A stretch of DNA of 64,000 bases from DATAWK01 sp036267255 (GCA_036267255.1 DATAWK010000027.1:62001-126000); one strand, 5' to 3'; shown: positions 51,910 through 60,826, numbered from the stretch's first letter. The notes: generated from the letters alone by a model not told the origin. A program made the numbers and translations.

Positions 51910-52985
51910 AGCAGTCCCTCTTGCTCCGGCCAGCCGAGCAGCAGATTCATGTTCTGCACCGCCTGACCGGCAGCGCCTTTCAGCAAGTTGTCCAGGCACG
52001 ATACGACGATCAGACGCTTGCCATCTTCAGCCAGCGCAAAGCCGATATCGCAATAGTTGGTGCGCACGGAATGCTGAATTTGCGGCAGCCGTTCGCCGTG
52101 AAAGCGAACCATCGGCGAGCCGCTGTAAAAGCTGCGATAGCAGTCGGCGATTTCCTGCGAGGATTTTTTTCCGCGCAGCGTAATATACAGTGTCGAGAAA
52201 ATGCCGCGCGGAATCGGCAACAGATGAGGCGTAAATGTAATCTGCTGCGGCTTCAGTTCCAGTTGCTCCAGCATCTCGCCCGTATGGCGATGGCCGAAGA
52301 CCGAATAGGCTGAAAGATTGTCTGCCGCGTACATGAAGTGCGTCTTCGCCGACGGCGCTTTACCCGCTCCAGACACGCCGGACTTGGCATCGCAAATGAC
52401 GCCATGTTCCACGTCAACCAATCCCGCACGCACCAGCGGCGCCAGGCCCAGAATGATGGAGGTCGCATAACAGCCGGGGTTGGCGACGATTTGCGCGTTT
52501 TTGATCGCCTCCCGGTGCAGCTCCGGCATGCCGTAAACGGCCTGTTGCTGAATCCTGGTTGCGACGGAAGCGTCGACGTCCTCAAAACGGTACACAGCCC
52601 GGTTTTCCTGCTGCTGCATGCGCCACGCACCGCTCAGGTCAATGACGCGTACCCCGTGGGCCAGCAGGTCTGGCGCCCAGGCACGCGACTGCTCGTGCGG
52701 TGTAGCGAGAAATACAACGGAAATGCCACGCTCGCGCAGCGCGGCCCAGCGAAACGGTTCGACGCGCAGCGACGCCGAGCCGTTGTTATCGGCAAGCTGC
52801 GGATGCAACTCGGTCAGCGCGACACCAGCGCTGGCGCTGTTTTCCACAGAGTCATCCTCTTCCCGGCCAAAAAATACCGGAGGACATCCGTGCAGGCGCG
52901 GATGATGCGTCAGCAGCCGGGCCAGTTCCGCACCGGCATAGCCACTGACTCCCACTACAGCGGTTTGTGTTTCGAAAGAGGTCAT
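51906..52985 (-). CDS. argC: N-acetyl-gamma-glutamyl-phosphate reductase
   Basis: ArgC reduces acetylglutamyl phosphate to the semialdehyde with NADPH. The 359-residue protein has the N-terminal Rossmann start AVVGVSGYAGAELARLL and the active-site cysteine in VANPGCYATS. A substrate histidine region (SVFGHRHTGEM) and the closing VVSCLDNLLKGAAGQAVQNMN follow. Its ATG overlaps the argR stop by four bases, and its stop overlaps argB in the same way. Confidence 0.95.
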   Translation of the reverse strand: MTSFETQTAVVGVSGYAGAELARLLTHHPRLHGCPPVFFGREEDDSVENSASAGVALTELHPQLADNNGSASLRVEPFRWAALRERGISVVFLATPHEQSRAWAPDLLAHGVRVIDLSGAWRMQQQENRAVYRFEDVDASVATRIQQQAVYGMPELHREAIKNAQIVANPGCYATSIILGLAPLVRAGLVDVEHGVICDAKSGVSGAGKAPSAKTHFMYAADNLSAYSVFGHRHTGEMLEQLELKPQQITFTPHLLPIPRGIFSTLYITLRGKKSSQEIADCYRSFYSGSPMVRFHGERLPQIQHSVRTNYCDIGFALAEDGKRLIVVSCLDNLLKGAAGQAVQNMNLLLGWPEQEGLL

Positions 52986-53422
52986 CCTTCCAGCAATTTC
53001 TCCAGCCGTTGGCGCAGGTGGCTGGCCAGTTTCTGATCCTGGCAGATGATGAGCACCGCATCATCTCCAGCAATGGTGCCCAGCACCTCAGGCAACCGTT
53101 CGCGATCCAGCGCCGCCGCTACCGGCTGCGCGCTCCCAGTCGTGGTGCGCAAAACCAATTGATTCAACGCCTGACGAACTTCCAGGCCGAAGCTGGCGAA
53201 GACAGAATCCACCGAGGGCAGTTCCTGTTCGTCGCCCGAGCCGTTGGGATACGCATAGCCGCTGGGCCCTTTATAGAGACGCAGCTCGTGAATATCGCGC
53301 GAAAGCGTCGCTTGTGTCACATCAAAGCCACGGCGCAACAACTTCCGGCGCAACTCATCCTGGCTGTAAATCGAAGCTTCCCCCAGAAGGGTGCGGATCG
53401 CGTTGTGCCGCTCATTCTTCAT
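52982..53422 (-). CDS. argR: Arginine repressor
   Basis: ArgR is a hexameric arginine-sensing repressor. ATG 53422 gives 146 residues, the usual size, starting MKNERHNAIRTLLGE. The winged helix includes FDVTQATLSRDIHELRL, and the C-terminal arginine-binding domain has AGDDAVLIICQD. The frame is open to ATG 53494, but that start would coincide with the predicted transcription start and run through an operator. The gene heads the arginine operon, so the repressor probably controls its own operon through the ARG-box-like sites at 53481-53513. Confidence 0.93.
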   Translation of the reverse strand: MKNERHNAIRTLLGEASIYSQDELRRKLLRRGFDVTQATLSRDIHELRLYKGPSGYAYPNGSGDEQELPSVDSVFASFGLEVRQALNQLVLRTTTGSAQPVAAALDRERLPEVLGTIAGDDAVLIICQDQKLASHLRQRLEKLLEG

Positions 53423-53480
53423 TTGCGCTTGTTTCTGTTGTACTTCCGAAAAAATATGCGCTGCAGATGATTTTGCCAGC

Positions 53481-53492
53481 GCATAAACATGC
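53481..53492 (-). promoter_or_regulatory. Second ARG-box-like palindrome
   Basis: GCATAAACATGC, a palindrome with arms GCAT/ATGC, is centred 20 bases from the first ARG box. ArgR hexamers typically bind paired boxes about two helical turns apart, which this spacing fits. It is a poorer match to the 14-base consensus core than the first box. Confidence 0.45.
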
Positions 53493-53499
53493 AACTTAA

Positions 53500-53513
53500 T
53501 GTATAAATATACA
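53500..53513 (-). promoter_or_regulatory. argR: ARG box (ArgR operator) over the -10
   Basis: TGTATATTTATACA (minus strand) matches the classic ARG box core TGAATWWWWATTCA except for one symmetric change in each half. It contains the -10 hexamer of the arginine promoter, so bound ArgR would block polymerase. ArgR is encoded by the first gene downstream. Confidence 0.72.
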
Positions 53514-53528
53514 AAGCCTTCCTGTCAA
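53500..53528 (-). promoter_or_regulatory. Arginine operon promoter
   Basis: On the minus strand, a perfect -35 TTGACA (53528-53523) is followed by exactly 17 bases and the -10 TATACA (53505-53500). The transcript would start near 53493, giving a leader of about 70 bases before the argR ATG at 53422. This is the clearest sigma-70-type promoter seen in the window. Confidence 0.78.
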
Positions 53529-53636
53529 GTCTGTTTCATGGTTTCGGGAGGCTAGGTAGCAGCGGCATTTTCTACAAACGATCGCAATAGGTTATTTTTT
53601 CCTTTTCTCAGCCCAACAAACTACGTAGAGTGAATT

Positions 53637-56600
53637 ATGGATTGTGAAAATTTCTCTTCATTTGCATCTGGTTTTTGTGTCGTTCCCGCAGGCCAGCAGG
53701 GCCTCTATGATGCTCGTTACGAACATGATTCCTGCGGCGTAGGTTTTGTCGCGTCGATCCACGGATATACCAGCCATCAGATACTGCAGTCGGCCCTGGC
53801 GGCCTTGGGCCGTCTGGCTCACCGCGGAGCCGTAGCCGCCGATGGCAAAAGTAGCGATGGCGTCGGCATCATGGCGCAGATTCCGCGAACATTTATGCAG
53901 CGTGTGACCGGTGTCACGGTTGCACCGGGCCAGCCGCTCGGCGTGGGCATGTTGTTCCTTGCGCCCGCAAACGTGGCTGGGCTTCAGGCTGCGTTTGTGG
54001 CCGCACTCAACGCTCAGAAAATATCGCTTGTCGCGTGGCGGCGCGTTCCCGTAGCGACCGATGTGCTGGGAGCCAGTGCGCTGGCCAGCCTACCGGAGAT
54101 ATGGCAGGCGATCGTGACGGCAGAAAACGCCGACAAGCTGGAGCGTCGCCTTTACCTTGCCCGCAAGGAGTTTGAACGCAATACGCAGGATGCCTACGTC
54201 TGTTCGCTGTCGACGGAAAGCGTGGTGTACAAGGCACTTTGCGCCGGCCGTCTGCTGGCGGATTTTTATCCGGACCTCGCCGACCCGGAGTTCACCACTC
54301 CCTTTGCCCTCTTTCACCAGAGATATGCGACCAATGTGCTGCCGTCCTGGCACCTGGCGCAACCGTTGCGCACCCTGGCGCACAATGGCGAAATCAACAC
54401 GATCTGGGGAAACCGTGCCCGCATGGATGCGCGCTTGTCCACTCTGCCTGCGGAGTGTCAACCCATTCTCTCGGCAAACGGCTCGGACTCCACCAGTCTG
54501 GATGAGACGGTAGAGTTACTGGCGAAAAACGGACGCACACTGGCCGAAGCCGTCCGCATGCTGCTGCCGCCTGCTGCACAGCAACGCCAGACGGCGTTTT
54601 TGCGCTATCACGCCGATTGTGCCGAACCCTGGGATGGCCCGGCGGCGTTGGCCTTTGCCGATGGCAATCTTGTTGGAGCGGTGCTCGACCGCAACGGTCT
54701 GCGCCCATGCCGCTATGCTGTCACCAAACAAGGCTTGGTCGTGGTGGGGTCCGAGGCAGGTCTGCTCGATCTGGATGCCGACGATGTGACGCACAGTGGA
54801 CGGCTTGGCCCCGGTCAAATGCTCGTTGTCGATCTGAAGGCGCAACGGCTTTATGAAGACGAGGAGTTGCACACGCTCTTCGATCGCGTCGAATCTTACG
54901 CCGAATTGCTGGAGGAGATTCCGCTGCACGCTGCAAAAGATTCTGTGATGTATCCAGACCCAGCGAATCTGCAAGCCCAGCAGCGCCGGTTTGGATACAC
55001 AAGGGAAGACGTCAAGATGGTGCTGACGCCGATGGCCCTGGAGGGGAAAGACGCTGTCTGGTCGATGGGCGACGACACCCCGATTGCACCGCTGGCAAAG
55101 TCTCCGCGCTCGGTCTACGCCTTTTTCCGCCAGCGCTTTGCGCAGGTGACGAACCCTCCCATTGATTCCTTGCGCGAGTCCTGCGTGATCTCTCTGCATA
55201 CGCGGCTGGGTCCCTGGCCCGATCTATTGAACCGCCATGCCCGCCTGCCCGGGCTTTCTTTGGCTTCGCCGTTTTTATCGTTGGGCCAGATGGAAACATT
55301 GCATCGCCGCAGTCATCCGCTCACCCTGCAATTGCCGCTCGCTGTGTTGGAATGCGTCTTTGACGTCGGCACAACAATGCAAGCAGCCCTGCAGGAAATC
55401 TGTACTCACGCGGAACATCTGGTGCATGGTGGAGCGCGAATTCTCCTGCTCACCGACCGGAATGCGAAGGGCCAATCCCTGCCTATTCCAATGGCGCTGG
55501 TGACCGGAGCGGTCCACGCCGCGCTGGTGCGTGCCGGTCTGCGCACGCTCGTGGGTCTTGCCGTCGAAGCGGGGGACTGTCGCGACCTGCATCATGCAGC
55601 CGTGCTGATTGGCTTTGGTGCGGGCGCGATTTGTCCGTGGCTCGCGCTGGAAACGGCGCACAGCATCGATGCTGCGGCAGGCGAAGAGCGTCTGCTGCAT
55701 ACATTCGATGTCGGCCTGGCGAAGGTGATGTCAAAGATGGGCATCTCCGTGGTGGATAGTTACCGTGGCGCGCATCTTTTCGACATCCTCGGGCTGCATG
55801 CCGAGGTCGTCGATGCATGCTTCCCCGGCAGCCTCTCGCCCATCTCTGGAATTGACTTTCATGGTCTGGAGGCAGGGGTTCGCGCAGCATGGACCGGTGG
55901 AGAAACCTCCCCAGAGCTGCCGGATTATGGTTGGGTGCGCTTCCGCAAGGACGATCGTGCCGAGCCGCATGCGTGGCAGCCACCGACCGTGAAGGCCCTG
56001 CAGGTGGTCACCGGCGCAGCGCGCGGTGCAACCACGGTGCTGGAACCGGCAGTGGCCTGGCATAGCTTCAGTCATGACGTTGCGGTCCGTCGTACCACGG
56101 CGCTCCGCGACCTGTTAGATGTCACAGCCGCTGGCCCGGCGCTGGCCATCGATGCCGTGGAGCCGCCACAGAAGTTGGTGCGGAACTTTATCGCCAGCGC
56201 CATGTCTCTGGGATCGCTGAGCCCGGAGGCGCACCAGACCATCACCGTCGGCATGAATATGCTGGGTGCGCGTTCCAACACCGGGGAGGGTGGCGAAGAT
56301 CCGGATGTCTATCATCGCGGCTCCCATCCTTCGGTGAATAGCAACCCTTCGATGAGCAGCAACGGCGCGCCTGCGGTGCATGCCGGTGTCCGGCTCGACA
56401 ACAAGATCAAACAGGTGGCTTCCGGACGTTTCGGCGTCACGGCGGAATACCTGGTGCATGCCGAGGAACTGGAGATCAAGATCGCGCAGGGGTCCAAGCC
56501 CGGCGAAGGCGGCCAGTTGCCCAGCCACAAGGTGACGGAGCTGATTGCGCGCCTGCGTCATGCCCAGGTGGGTGTCTCACTGATTTCCCCGCCGCCGCAT

Positions 56601-58103
56601 CACGACATCTACAGCATTGAAGATCTGGCGCAGCTGATCTATGACCTGAAGCGCATCAATCCGCGTGCGCGTGTCGGTGTCAAGCTGGTGTCGGAGCTTG
56701 GCGTGGGGACCGTGGCTGCTGGCGTGGCCAAGGCCTATGCGGACTACGTGGTGATTGCAGGCCATTCTGGTGGAACAGGCGCTTCGCCGTTGTCCAGCAT
56801 GAAATACACGGGCAATCCCTGGGAAATGGGATTGGCCGAAACGCAGCAGGTGTTGATGCGCAACGGTCTGCGCGGACGCGTGCGGCTGCGTGCGGATGGT
56901 GGCCTATGCACCGCACGGGATGTACTGATTGCCGCCCTGTTGGGCGCGGAAGAGTACGGCTTTGGCACTTCCGTGTTGGTCGCCCTGGGATGCGACATGG
57001 CCCGGCAATGTCATTTGAATACCTGTCCCACAGGTATCGCTACACAAAAGCCGGAGTTGCGCGCCAAGTTCCGTGGCAAGCCGGAGCATGTTGTCCGTTT
57101 CTTTGAACAACTGGCTGCAGAGCTGCAAGAGTTGCTGGCAAACCTTGGCCTCCCTTCGCTGGAAGCTGCGATTGGGCGCGTCGATCTGTTGCATCAGGTG
57201 CGGCACGACGGTGGTCTGGATCTCTCCCCGCTGCTGGTGCGTGCCGGCGATGGCCCGGTATGTTGTACGCAGGAGCGCAACGATCGGCCCGAAGAGCATC
57301 CGCCACTCGATGAAGCCTGGGTGCAACCTGCGCTGGCTGCCTACGAAGCGGGAAAGAGTTTCACGTTGGATACGAAGATTGGTAATCAGGACCGCACGAT
57401 TGGAGCGCGTCTGGCCGGAGAGCTGGTGCTGGCGCGCGCAAAAGCAGAGGCCGCAGGCAAGACAACGGATGCCGGTCCAGAGTATGCCGTGGATGTCCGC
57501 TGCACCGGGACCGCGGGCCAATCCTTTGGAGCCTTTGCCGCGGACGGCATGCATCTGGAGCTGGTCGGCCAGGCCAATGATTTTGTCGGCAAAGGACTCT
57601 GCGGCGGCAATCTTGTACTGCGCGCCGTGGGTCAGGCTGCGCGGGACAGCGCCCAGCATGTGATTCTTGGCAACGTTGCCTTGTATGGAGCGACCAGTGG
57701 CTCGCTCTTTGCTGCGGGCCGTGCAGGGGAACGCTTCGCGGTGCGCAATTCCGGGGCTAACGCCGTTGTGGAAGGCATGGGCGACCACGGCTGCGAGTAC
57801 ATGACTGGCGGCGTAGTCGTTGTGCTGGGTGCAACCGGAGGAAACTTCGGCGCGGGTATGACCGGTGGCCACGCCTATGTGTTGGATGAAGACGGTCGTT
57901 TTCTAGCCGACAAACGGTATCATCCGGAATTTCTCGCTCCAAAGTCCTACAGCGACCTGAGCCCGGAACAGCAGCAACAACTGCAGGCCCTGGTGCAGGC
58001 CCACGCCAGCAAGACACAAAGCCGGAAGGCACAGACGCTGCTGCAGGATTGGCCAACGGCGGCACAAAAGTTTGTCTGCCTCACGCCGTTACCTCCTGTT
58101 TAA
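53637..58103 (+). CDS. gltB: Glutamate synthase, large subunit
   Basis: GltB makes two glutamates from glutamine and 2-oxoglutarate. The 1488-residue precursor has a 32-residue propeptide that should be removed to expose Cys33 (HDSCGVGF), the glutaminase nucleophile. The FMN barrel includes RSNTGEGGEDP and GGTGASPLSSMKYTG, and the iron-sulfur cysteines are Cys1119, Cys1125 and Cys1130. The C-terminal GXGXG-type beta-helix (GGVVVVLGATGGNFGAGMTGG) is complete. No gltD small-subunit gene is adjacent, so it is encoded elsewhere or the enzyme is a ferredoxin type. It is divergent from the arginine operon, which consumes glutamate. Confidence 0.95.
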   Translation: MDCENFSSFASGFCVVPAGQQGLYDARYEHDSCGVGFVASIHGYTSHQILQSALAALGRLAHRGAVAADGKSSDGVGIMAQIPRTFMQRVTGVTVAPGQPLGVGMLFLAPANVAGLQAAFVAALNAQKISLVAWRRVPVATDVLGASALASLPEIWQAIVTAENADKLERRLYLARKEFERNTQDAYVCSLSTESVVYKALCAGRLLADFYPDLADPEFTTPFALFHQRYATNVLPSWHLAQPLRTLAHNGEINTIWGNRARMDARLSTLPAECQPILSANGSDSTSLDETVELLAKNGRTLAEAVRMLLPPAAQQRQTAFLRYHADCAEPWDGPAALAFADGNLVGAVLDRNGLRPCRYAVTKQGLVVVGSEAGLLDLDADDVTHSGRLGPGQMLVVDLKAQRLYEDEELHTLFDRVESYAELLEEIPLHAAKDSVMYPDPANLQAQQRRFGYTREDVKMVLTPMALEGKDAVWSMGDDTPIAPLAKSPRSVYAFFRQRFAQVTNPPIDSLRESCVISLHTRLGPWPDLLNRHARLPGLSLASPFLSLGQMETLHRRSHPLTLQLPLAVLECVFDVGTTMQAALQEICTHAEHLVHGGARILLLTDRNAKGQSLPIPMALVTGAVHAALVRAGLRTLVGLAVEAGDCRDLHHAAVLIGFGAGAICPWLALETAHSIDAAAGEERLLHTFDVGLAKVMSKMGISVVDSYRGAHLFDILGLHAEVVDACFPGSLSPISGIDFHGLEAGVRAAWTGGETSPELPDYGWVRFRKDDRAEPHAWQPPTVKALQVVTGAARGATTVLEPAVAWHSFSHDVAVRRTTALRDLLDVTAAGPALAIDAVEPPQKLVRNFIASAMSLGSLSPEAHQTITVGMNMLGARSNTGEGGEDPDVYHRGSHPSVNSNPSMSSNGAPAVHAGVRLDNKIKQVASGRFGVTAEYLVHAEELEIKIAQGSKPGEGGQLPSHKVTELIARLRHAQVGVSLISPPPHHDIYSIEDLAQLIYDLKRINPRARVGVKLVSELGVGTVAAGVAKAYADYVVIAGHSGGTGASPLSSMKYTGNPWEMGLAETQQVLMRNGLRGRVRLRADGGLCTARDVLIAALLGAEEYGFGTSVLVALGCDMARQCHLNTCPTGIATQKPELRAKFRGKPEHVVRFFEQLAAELQELLANLGLPSLEAAIGRVDLLHQVRHDGGLDLSPLLVRAGDGPVCCTQERNDRPEEHPPLDEAWVQPALAAYEAGKSFTLDTKIGNQDRTIGARLAGELVLARAKAEAAGKTTDAGPEYAVDVRCTGTAGQSFGAFAADGMHLELVGQANDFVGKGLCGGNLVLRAVGQAARDSAQHVILGNVALYGATSGSLFAAGRAGERFAVRNSGANAVVEGMGDHGCEYMTGGVVVVLGATGGNFGAGMTGGHAYVLDEDGRFLADKRYHPEFLAPKSYSDLSPEQQQQLQALVQAHASKTQSRKAQTLLQDWPTAAQKFVCLTPLPPV

Positions 58104-58129
58104 CCCGTTCTCTCTACAGCATCGATTGT

Positions 58130-58159
58130 GCGCAGCCGATCCTTAAAAATCGGCTGTGC
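58130..58159 (+). terminator. Hairpin after gltB
   Basis: An 11-base-pair stem with one G-U pair (GCGCAGCCGAT at 58130-58140 with ATCGGCTGTGC at 58149-58159) has an eight-base loop. It begins 26 bases after the gltB stop. No U-run follows, so it is either a weak terminator or a protected 3' end. An operator for the TetR gene downstream is an alternative. Confidence 0.45.
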
Positions 58160-58245
58160 CAACCGATGCATACAGCCCCTTGGCAAATCCTCCGCTTCCC
58201 AGTAAAGTGTGGCACGAAGGCTGAAACGCCTCACGAGGTCCGCCG

Positions 58246-58884
58246 CTGAAAGACAATCGCGCATCCGCTGCAACCAGCGACGTCACATCTGCTCGCGGTG
58301 GCGACAAGCATCAGCGCATTCTGGATGCTGCCATTGAAGTGATTGCCGAGAACGGCTTCTTCAACTCACCCATCAGTACAATTGCCGCACGCGCCGGAGT
58401 TGCGGACGGGACCGTTTATCTCTACTTCAAAAGCAAAGATCAGATCCTGCGCGCGGCTATTGACACGGCATTTCTGCGGTTTTTTGAACGCGTGCGCGCG
58501 GAGATGGCCGACACGAAGAATGCGGAGCAGCAACTGCGCATCCTGGTGCGCTTGCATCTGGAAACGCTGGCAGCCAACCATGCGCTGGCCGTCGTAATGC
58601 AAACCGAGGTGCGGCAGAGTGCGCGCTTCATTGCCGAATTTTCACGCCAGCATCTGGTGGATTATCTTAACCTGACGCGAGAGGTCATCCGGCGTGGCCA
58701 GCAGCAAGGCGTCTTCCGCGCGGATGCCTCCGACCGCACAGTGGCGCATTGCCTTTTTGGGGCATTGGATGAGATGGTCAGTTCCTGGGTCTTCACCGAA
58801 CGCCCCTTTGAACCGGCAACGACAGCGTCCCAGGTGCTGGATGTAATCTTTCGAGGAATCGAGACAACACAACCCCATGCTTGA
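58246..58884 (+). CDS. TetR family regulator (probable FadR-like), CTG start proposed
   Basis: The DNA-binding domain reads HQRILDAAIEVIAENGFF, then TIAARAGVADGTVYLYF with KSKDQIL. The first conventional start, GTG 58339, would delete helix one of that domain. The frame is open upstream to a stop near 58222 without ATG, GTG or TTG. CTG 58246 follows GAGGT (58235-58239) by six bases and gives 212 residues, the normal size. The C-terminal ligand domain is helical (VVMQTEVRQSARFIAEF). The gene overlaps the acyl-CoA ligase gene by four bases, suggesting it senses acyl-CoA and controls fatty-acid use. The start is the weak point. Confidence 0.78.
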   Translation: MKDNRASAATSDVTSARGGDKHQRILDAAIEVIAENGFFNSPISTIAARAGVADGTVYLYFKSKDQILRAAIDTAFLRFFERVRAEMADTKNAEQQLRILVRLHLETLAANHALAVVMQTEVRQSARFIAEFSRQHLVDYLNLTREVIRRGQQQGVFRADASDRTVAHCLFGALDEMVSSWVFTERPFEPATTASQVLDVIFRGIETTQPHA

Positions 58885-60731
58885 GCAAACCTATGCTTGA
58901 TCTGAAATCCTTAAACGATGTTTTTTTTCGCGCCAGCAGCCGTGGCGACGACCCTGTCATGCAGTCGCGGGACGCTGCGGGAGCCTGGCAAACTATCTCC
59001 TCGCGCCAGCTCTACCAGCGGGTGCGCGCCCTGTCTTCAGTTTTGGCGAAGTGGGGTATTGGCAAGGGTGACCGCGTGGCGCTGCTCTCGGAGAACCGTT
59101 GGGAGTGGGCGGTTACGGATTTTGCTGTGCTCGCGCTCGGTGCCGTGGATGTGCCACTGTATGCAACACTGACCGCCGATCAGATTGCAACCATGCTGGC
59201 AGACTCCGGCGCGCGTATTATTTTTGTTTCCAGTGCTCAGCAATATGAGAAAGTCGCAGCCGTGCGCGCGCGTACCGCGATAGAAAAAATCATCGTGATG
59301 GACCGCGAGCCGAAAGTGCCGCTGGCAATCTGGTTTGGTGATCTGATGCCTGCGGAATCCGCCGCAGACAAGGGCCACACGCTGCAGCGCGATCCGGAAT
59401 TTGACCGCCGCGCCTACGACGTGCAGCCCGGCGACCTGGCCACCATCATCTACACCTCCGGCACCACTGGCGAATCCAAGGGCGCGATGTTGACGCACGG
59501 CAACATCGCTTCCAACCTGAACCATTCCACCTCGGCCTTCGGCTGGGATGAAAAGCATTCCAGCATCTCCTTCCTGCCGCTTTCGCACATCACGGCCCGC
59601 CATCTGGATTACGCCCTGTTTTGCTACGGCGCCGTGCTGGCCTATTGTCCGCAATTTGATCTGCTGCCGCAGGCCATGCGCGAAGTACGCCCTACGATTT
59701 TTGTCGGTGTGCCACGCGTCTATGAGAAGATTCGCCACGAAGTACTGCGGCGCTCCAGCGAGTCGCGCGCGCGTGGAAGTCTGCTCCATTGGGCGCTCCG
59801 TCGAGGCGGCAAGAATGGCGATGCTGTCATGCGCGGAGAAACCCCCGGCAGCCGCGCCTGGAAGCTGGCCAACCGGCTGGTGTTTACCAAAATTCGCGAG
59901 GCCTTTGGCGGCCGCGTCATTCATTTCATCTCCGGTGGCGCGCCGCTTGGCATGGACACGGCCAACTGGTTCATACAGGCGGGCATTCGCATCTTTGAAG
60001 GCTATGGACTCACCGAAACCTCGCCCGTCATTGCGCTCAACAACGCGCCGGCGTACCGGATCGGTTCCGTGGGGAAAGTCCTGCCCAACGTCGAAGTGAA
60101 ACTGGCCGAAGACAGTGAGTTGCTGGTGCGCGGGTCATCGATCTTTCCCGGGTATTGGCACAAAGAGGAACAAACAGCAGAAGCCTTCACCGCCGATGGC
60201 TGGTTCAAAACCGGCGACATCGCACAGCTCGACAAGGACGGTTTTCTATTCATCACCGACCGCAAGAAGGAGCTGATAAAGACCTCCGGCGGCAAGATGA
60301 TTGCACCGCAGCCAGTGGAAAATAAGTTGAAGGCGGACGTGCTGGTTGGCCATGCCTGCGTGATCGGCGACAAACACAAATTTGCTGCCGTCCTGCTCTC
60401 GCCGAACTTTGTTGCCTTGGAGGCTTGGGCCAAAACCAAGGCAATCGATGTCAGGGACCGTAAAGCACTGGTCGCGCATCCGCAGGTGCAGGCTTTGTAT
60501 CAGGAGATTGTCGATCAGGTGAATGCCACGCTGGCCAGCTTTGAAACGCTGAAGCGCCTGCATCTGGTGGCCGATGAGTGGACGCTCGAAACTGGAGAAT
60601 TGACGCCCAGCATGAAGCTGAAACGCCGCGTGATTCTCGAACGCTATGCGACAGAGATCGCTCGCATCTATGCCGACGAATCGACGGCGCACGGCGACAA
60701 CGGCGCCACCAAACCGGCCACGGTACGATAA
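58881..60731 (+). CDS. fadD: Long-chain fatty acid-CoA ligase (AMP-forming)
   Basis: This 616-residue adenylate-forming enzyme activates fatty acids with ATP and CoA. Motifs are TIIYTSGTTGESKGAMLTHGN in the P-loop region (about 21 residues, so only its core is shown here: YTSGTTGESKG), EGYGLTETSPVI, GWFKTGDIAQLDKDGF and the catalytic lysine region KELIKTSGGKMIAPQPVE. TTG 58881 overlaps the TetR stop; ATG 58893 is an alternative start. It resembles the FAA15 branch. The last 25 codons include a 39-base stretch that recurs downstream at 61825-61863. Confidence 0.92.
   Translation: MSKPMLDLKSLNDVFFRASSRGDDPVMQSRDAAGAWQTISSRQLYQRVRALSSVLAKWGIGKGDRVALLSENRWEWAVTDFAVLALGAVDVPLYATLTADQIATMLADSGARIIFVSSAQQYEKVAAVRARTAIEKIIVMDREPKVPLAIWFGDLMPAESAADKGHTLQRDPEFDRRAYDVQPGDLATIIYTSGTTGESKGAMLTHGNIASNLNHSTSAFGWDEKHSSISFLPLSHITARHLDYALFCYGAVLAYCPQFDLLPQAMREVRPTIFVGVPRVYEKIRHEVLRRSSESRARGSLLHWALRRGGKNGDAVMRGETPGSRAWKLANRLVFTKIREAFGGRVIHFISGGAPLGMDTANWFIQAGIRIFEGYGLTETSPVIALNNAPAYRIGSVGKVLPNVEVKLAEDSELLVRGSSIFPGYWHKEEQTAEAFTADGWFKTGDIAQLDKDGFLFITDRKKELIKTSGGKMIAPQPVENKLKADVLVGHACVIGDKHKFAAVLLSPNFVALEAWAKTKAIDVRDRKALVAHPQVQALYQEIVDQVNATLASFETLKRLHLVADEWTLETGELTPSMKLKRRVILERYATEIARIYADESTAHGDNGATKPATVR
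60654..60692. repeat. Direct repeat, copy 1 (inside acyl-CoA ligase 3' end)
   Basis: This 39-base segment encodes EIARIYADESTAH near the ligase C-terminus. It matches 61825-61863 at 37 of 39 positions; the two differences are both at third codon positions in the ligase frame. The copies are 1171 bases apart and flank the small membrane protein and isochorismatase-like genes. Confidence 0.92.
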
Positions 60732-60809
60732 GACAGCCCTGGCCAGAGAAGACGCTCCGCACGCAAGCGGCTAAAGATCAATGCAGTCATAGGGCCGCTT
60801 TATCGGAAG

Positions 60810-60826
60810 ATAGGCATACTGCCTAT
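60810..60826. repeat. Perfect inverted repeat upstream of the membrane-protein gene
   Basis: ATAGGCA (60810-60816), spacer TAC, and TGCCTAT (60820-60826) form a perfect 7-base palindrome 83 bases before the small membrane protein gene. The short spacer suits a dimeric regulator site better than an RNA hairpin. No regulator in the window is an obvious partner, although the TetR gene is nearby. Confidence 0.5.

Noticed and set aside
53423..53494. Longer argR starting at ATG 53494
   Set aside because: The extra 24 residues are not family sequence, the ATG coincides with the predicted transcription start, and the segment overlaps an operator-like palindrome.
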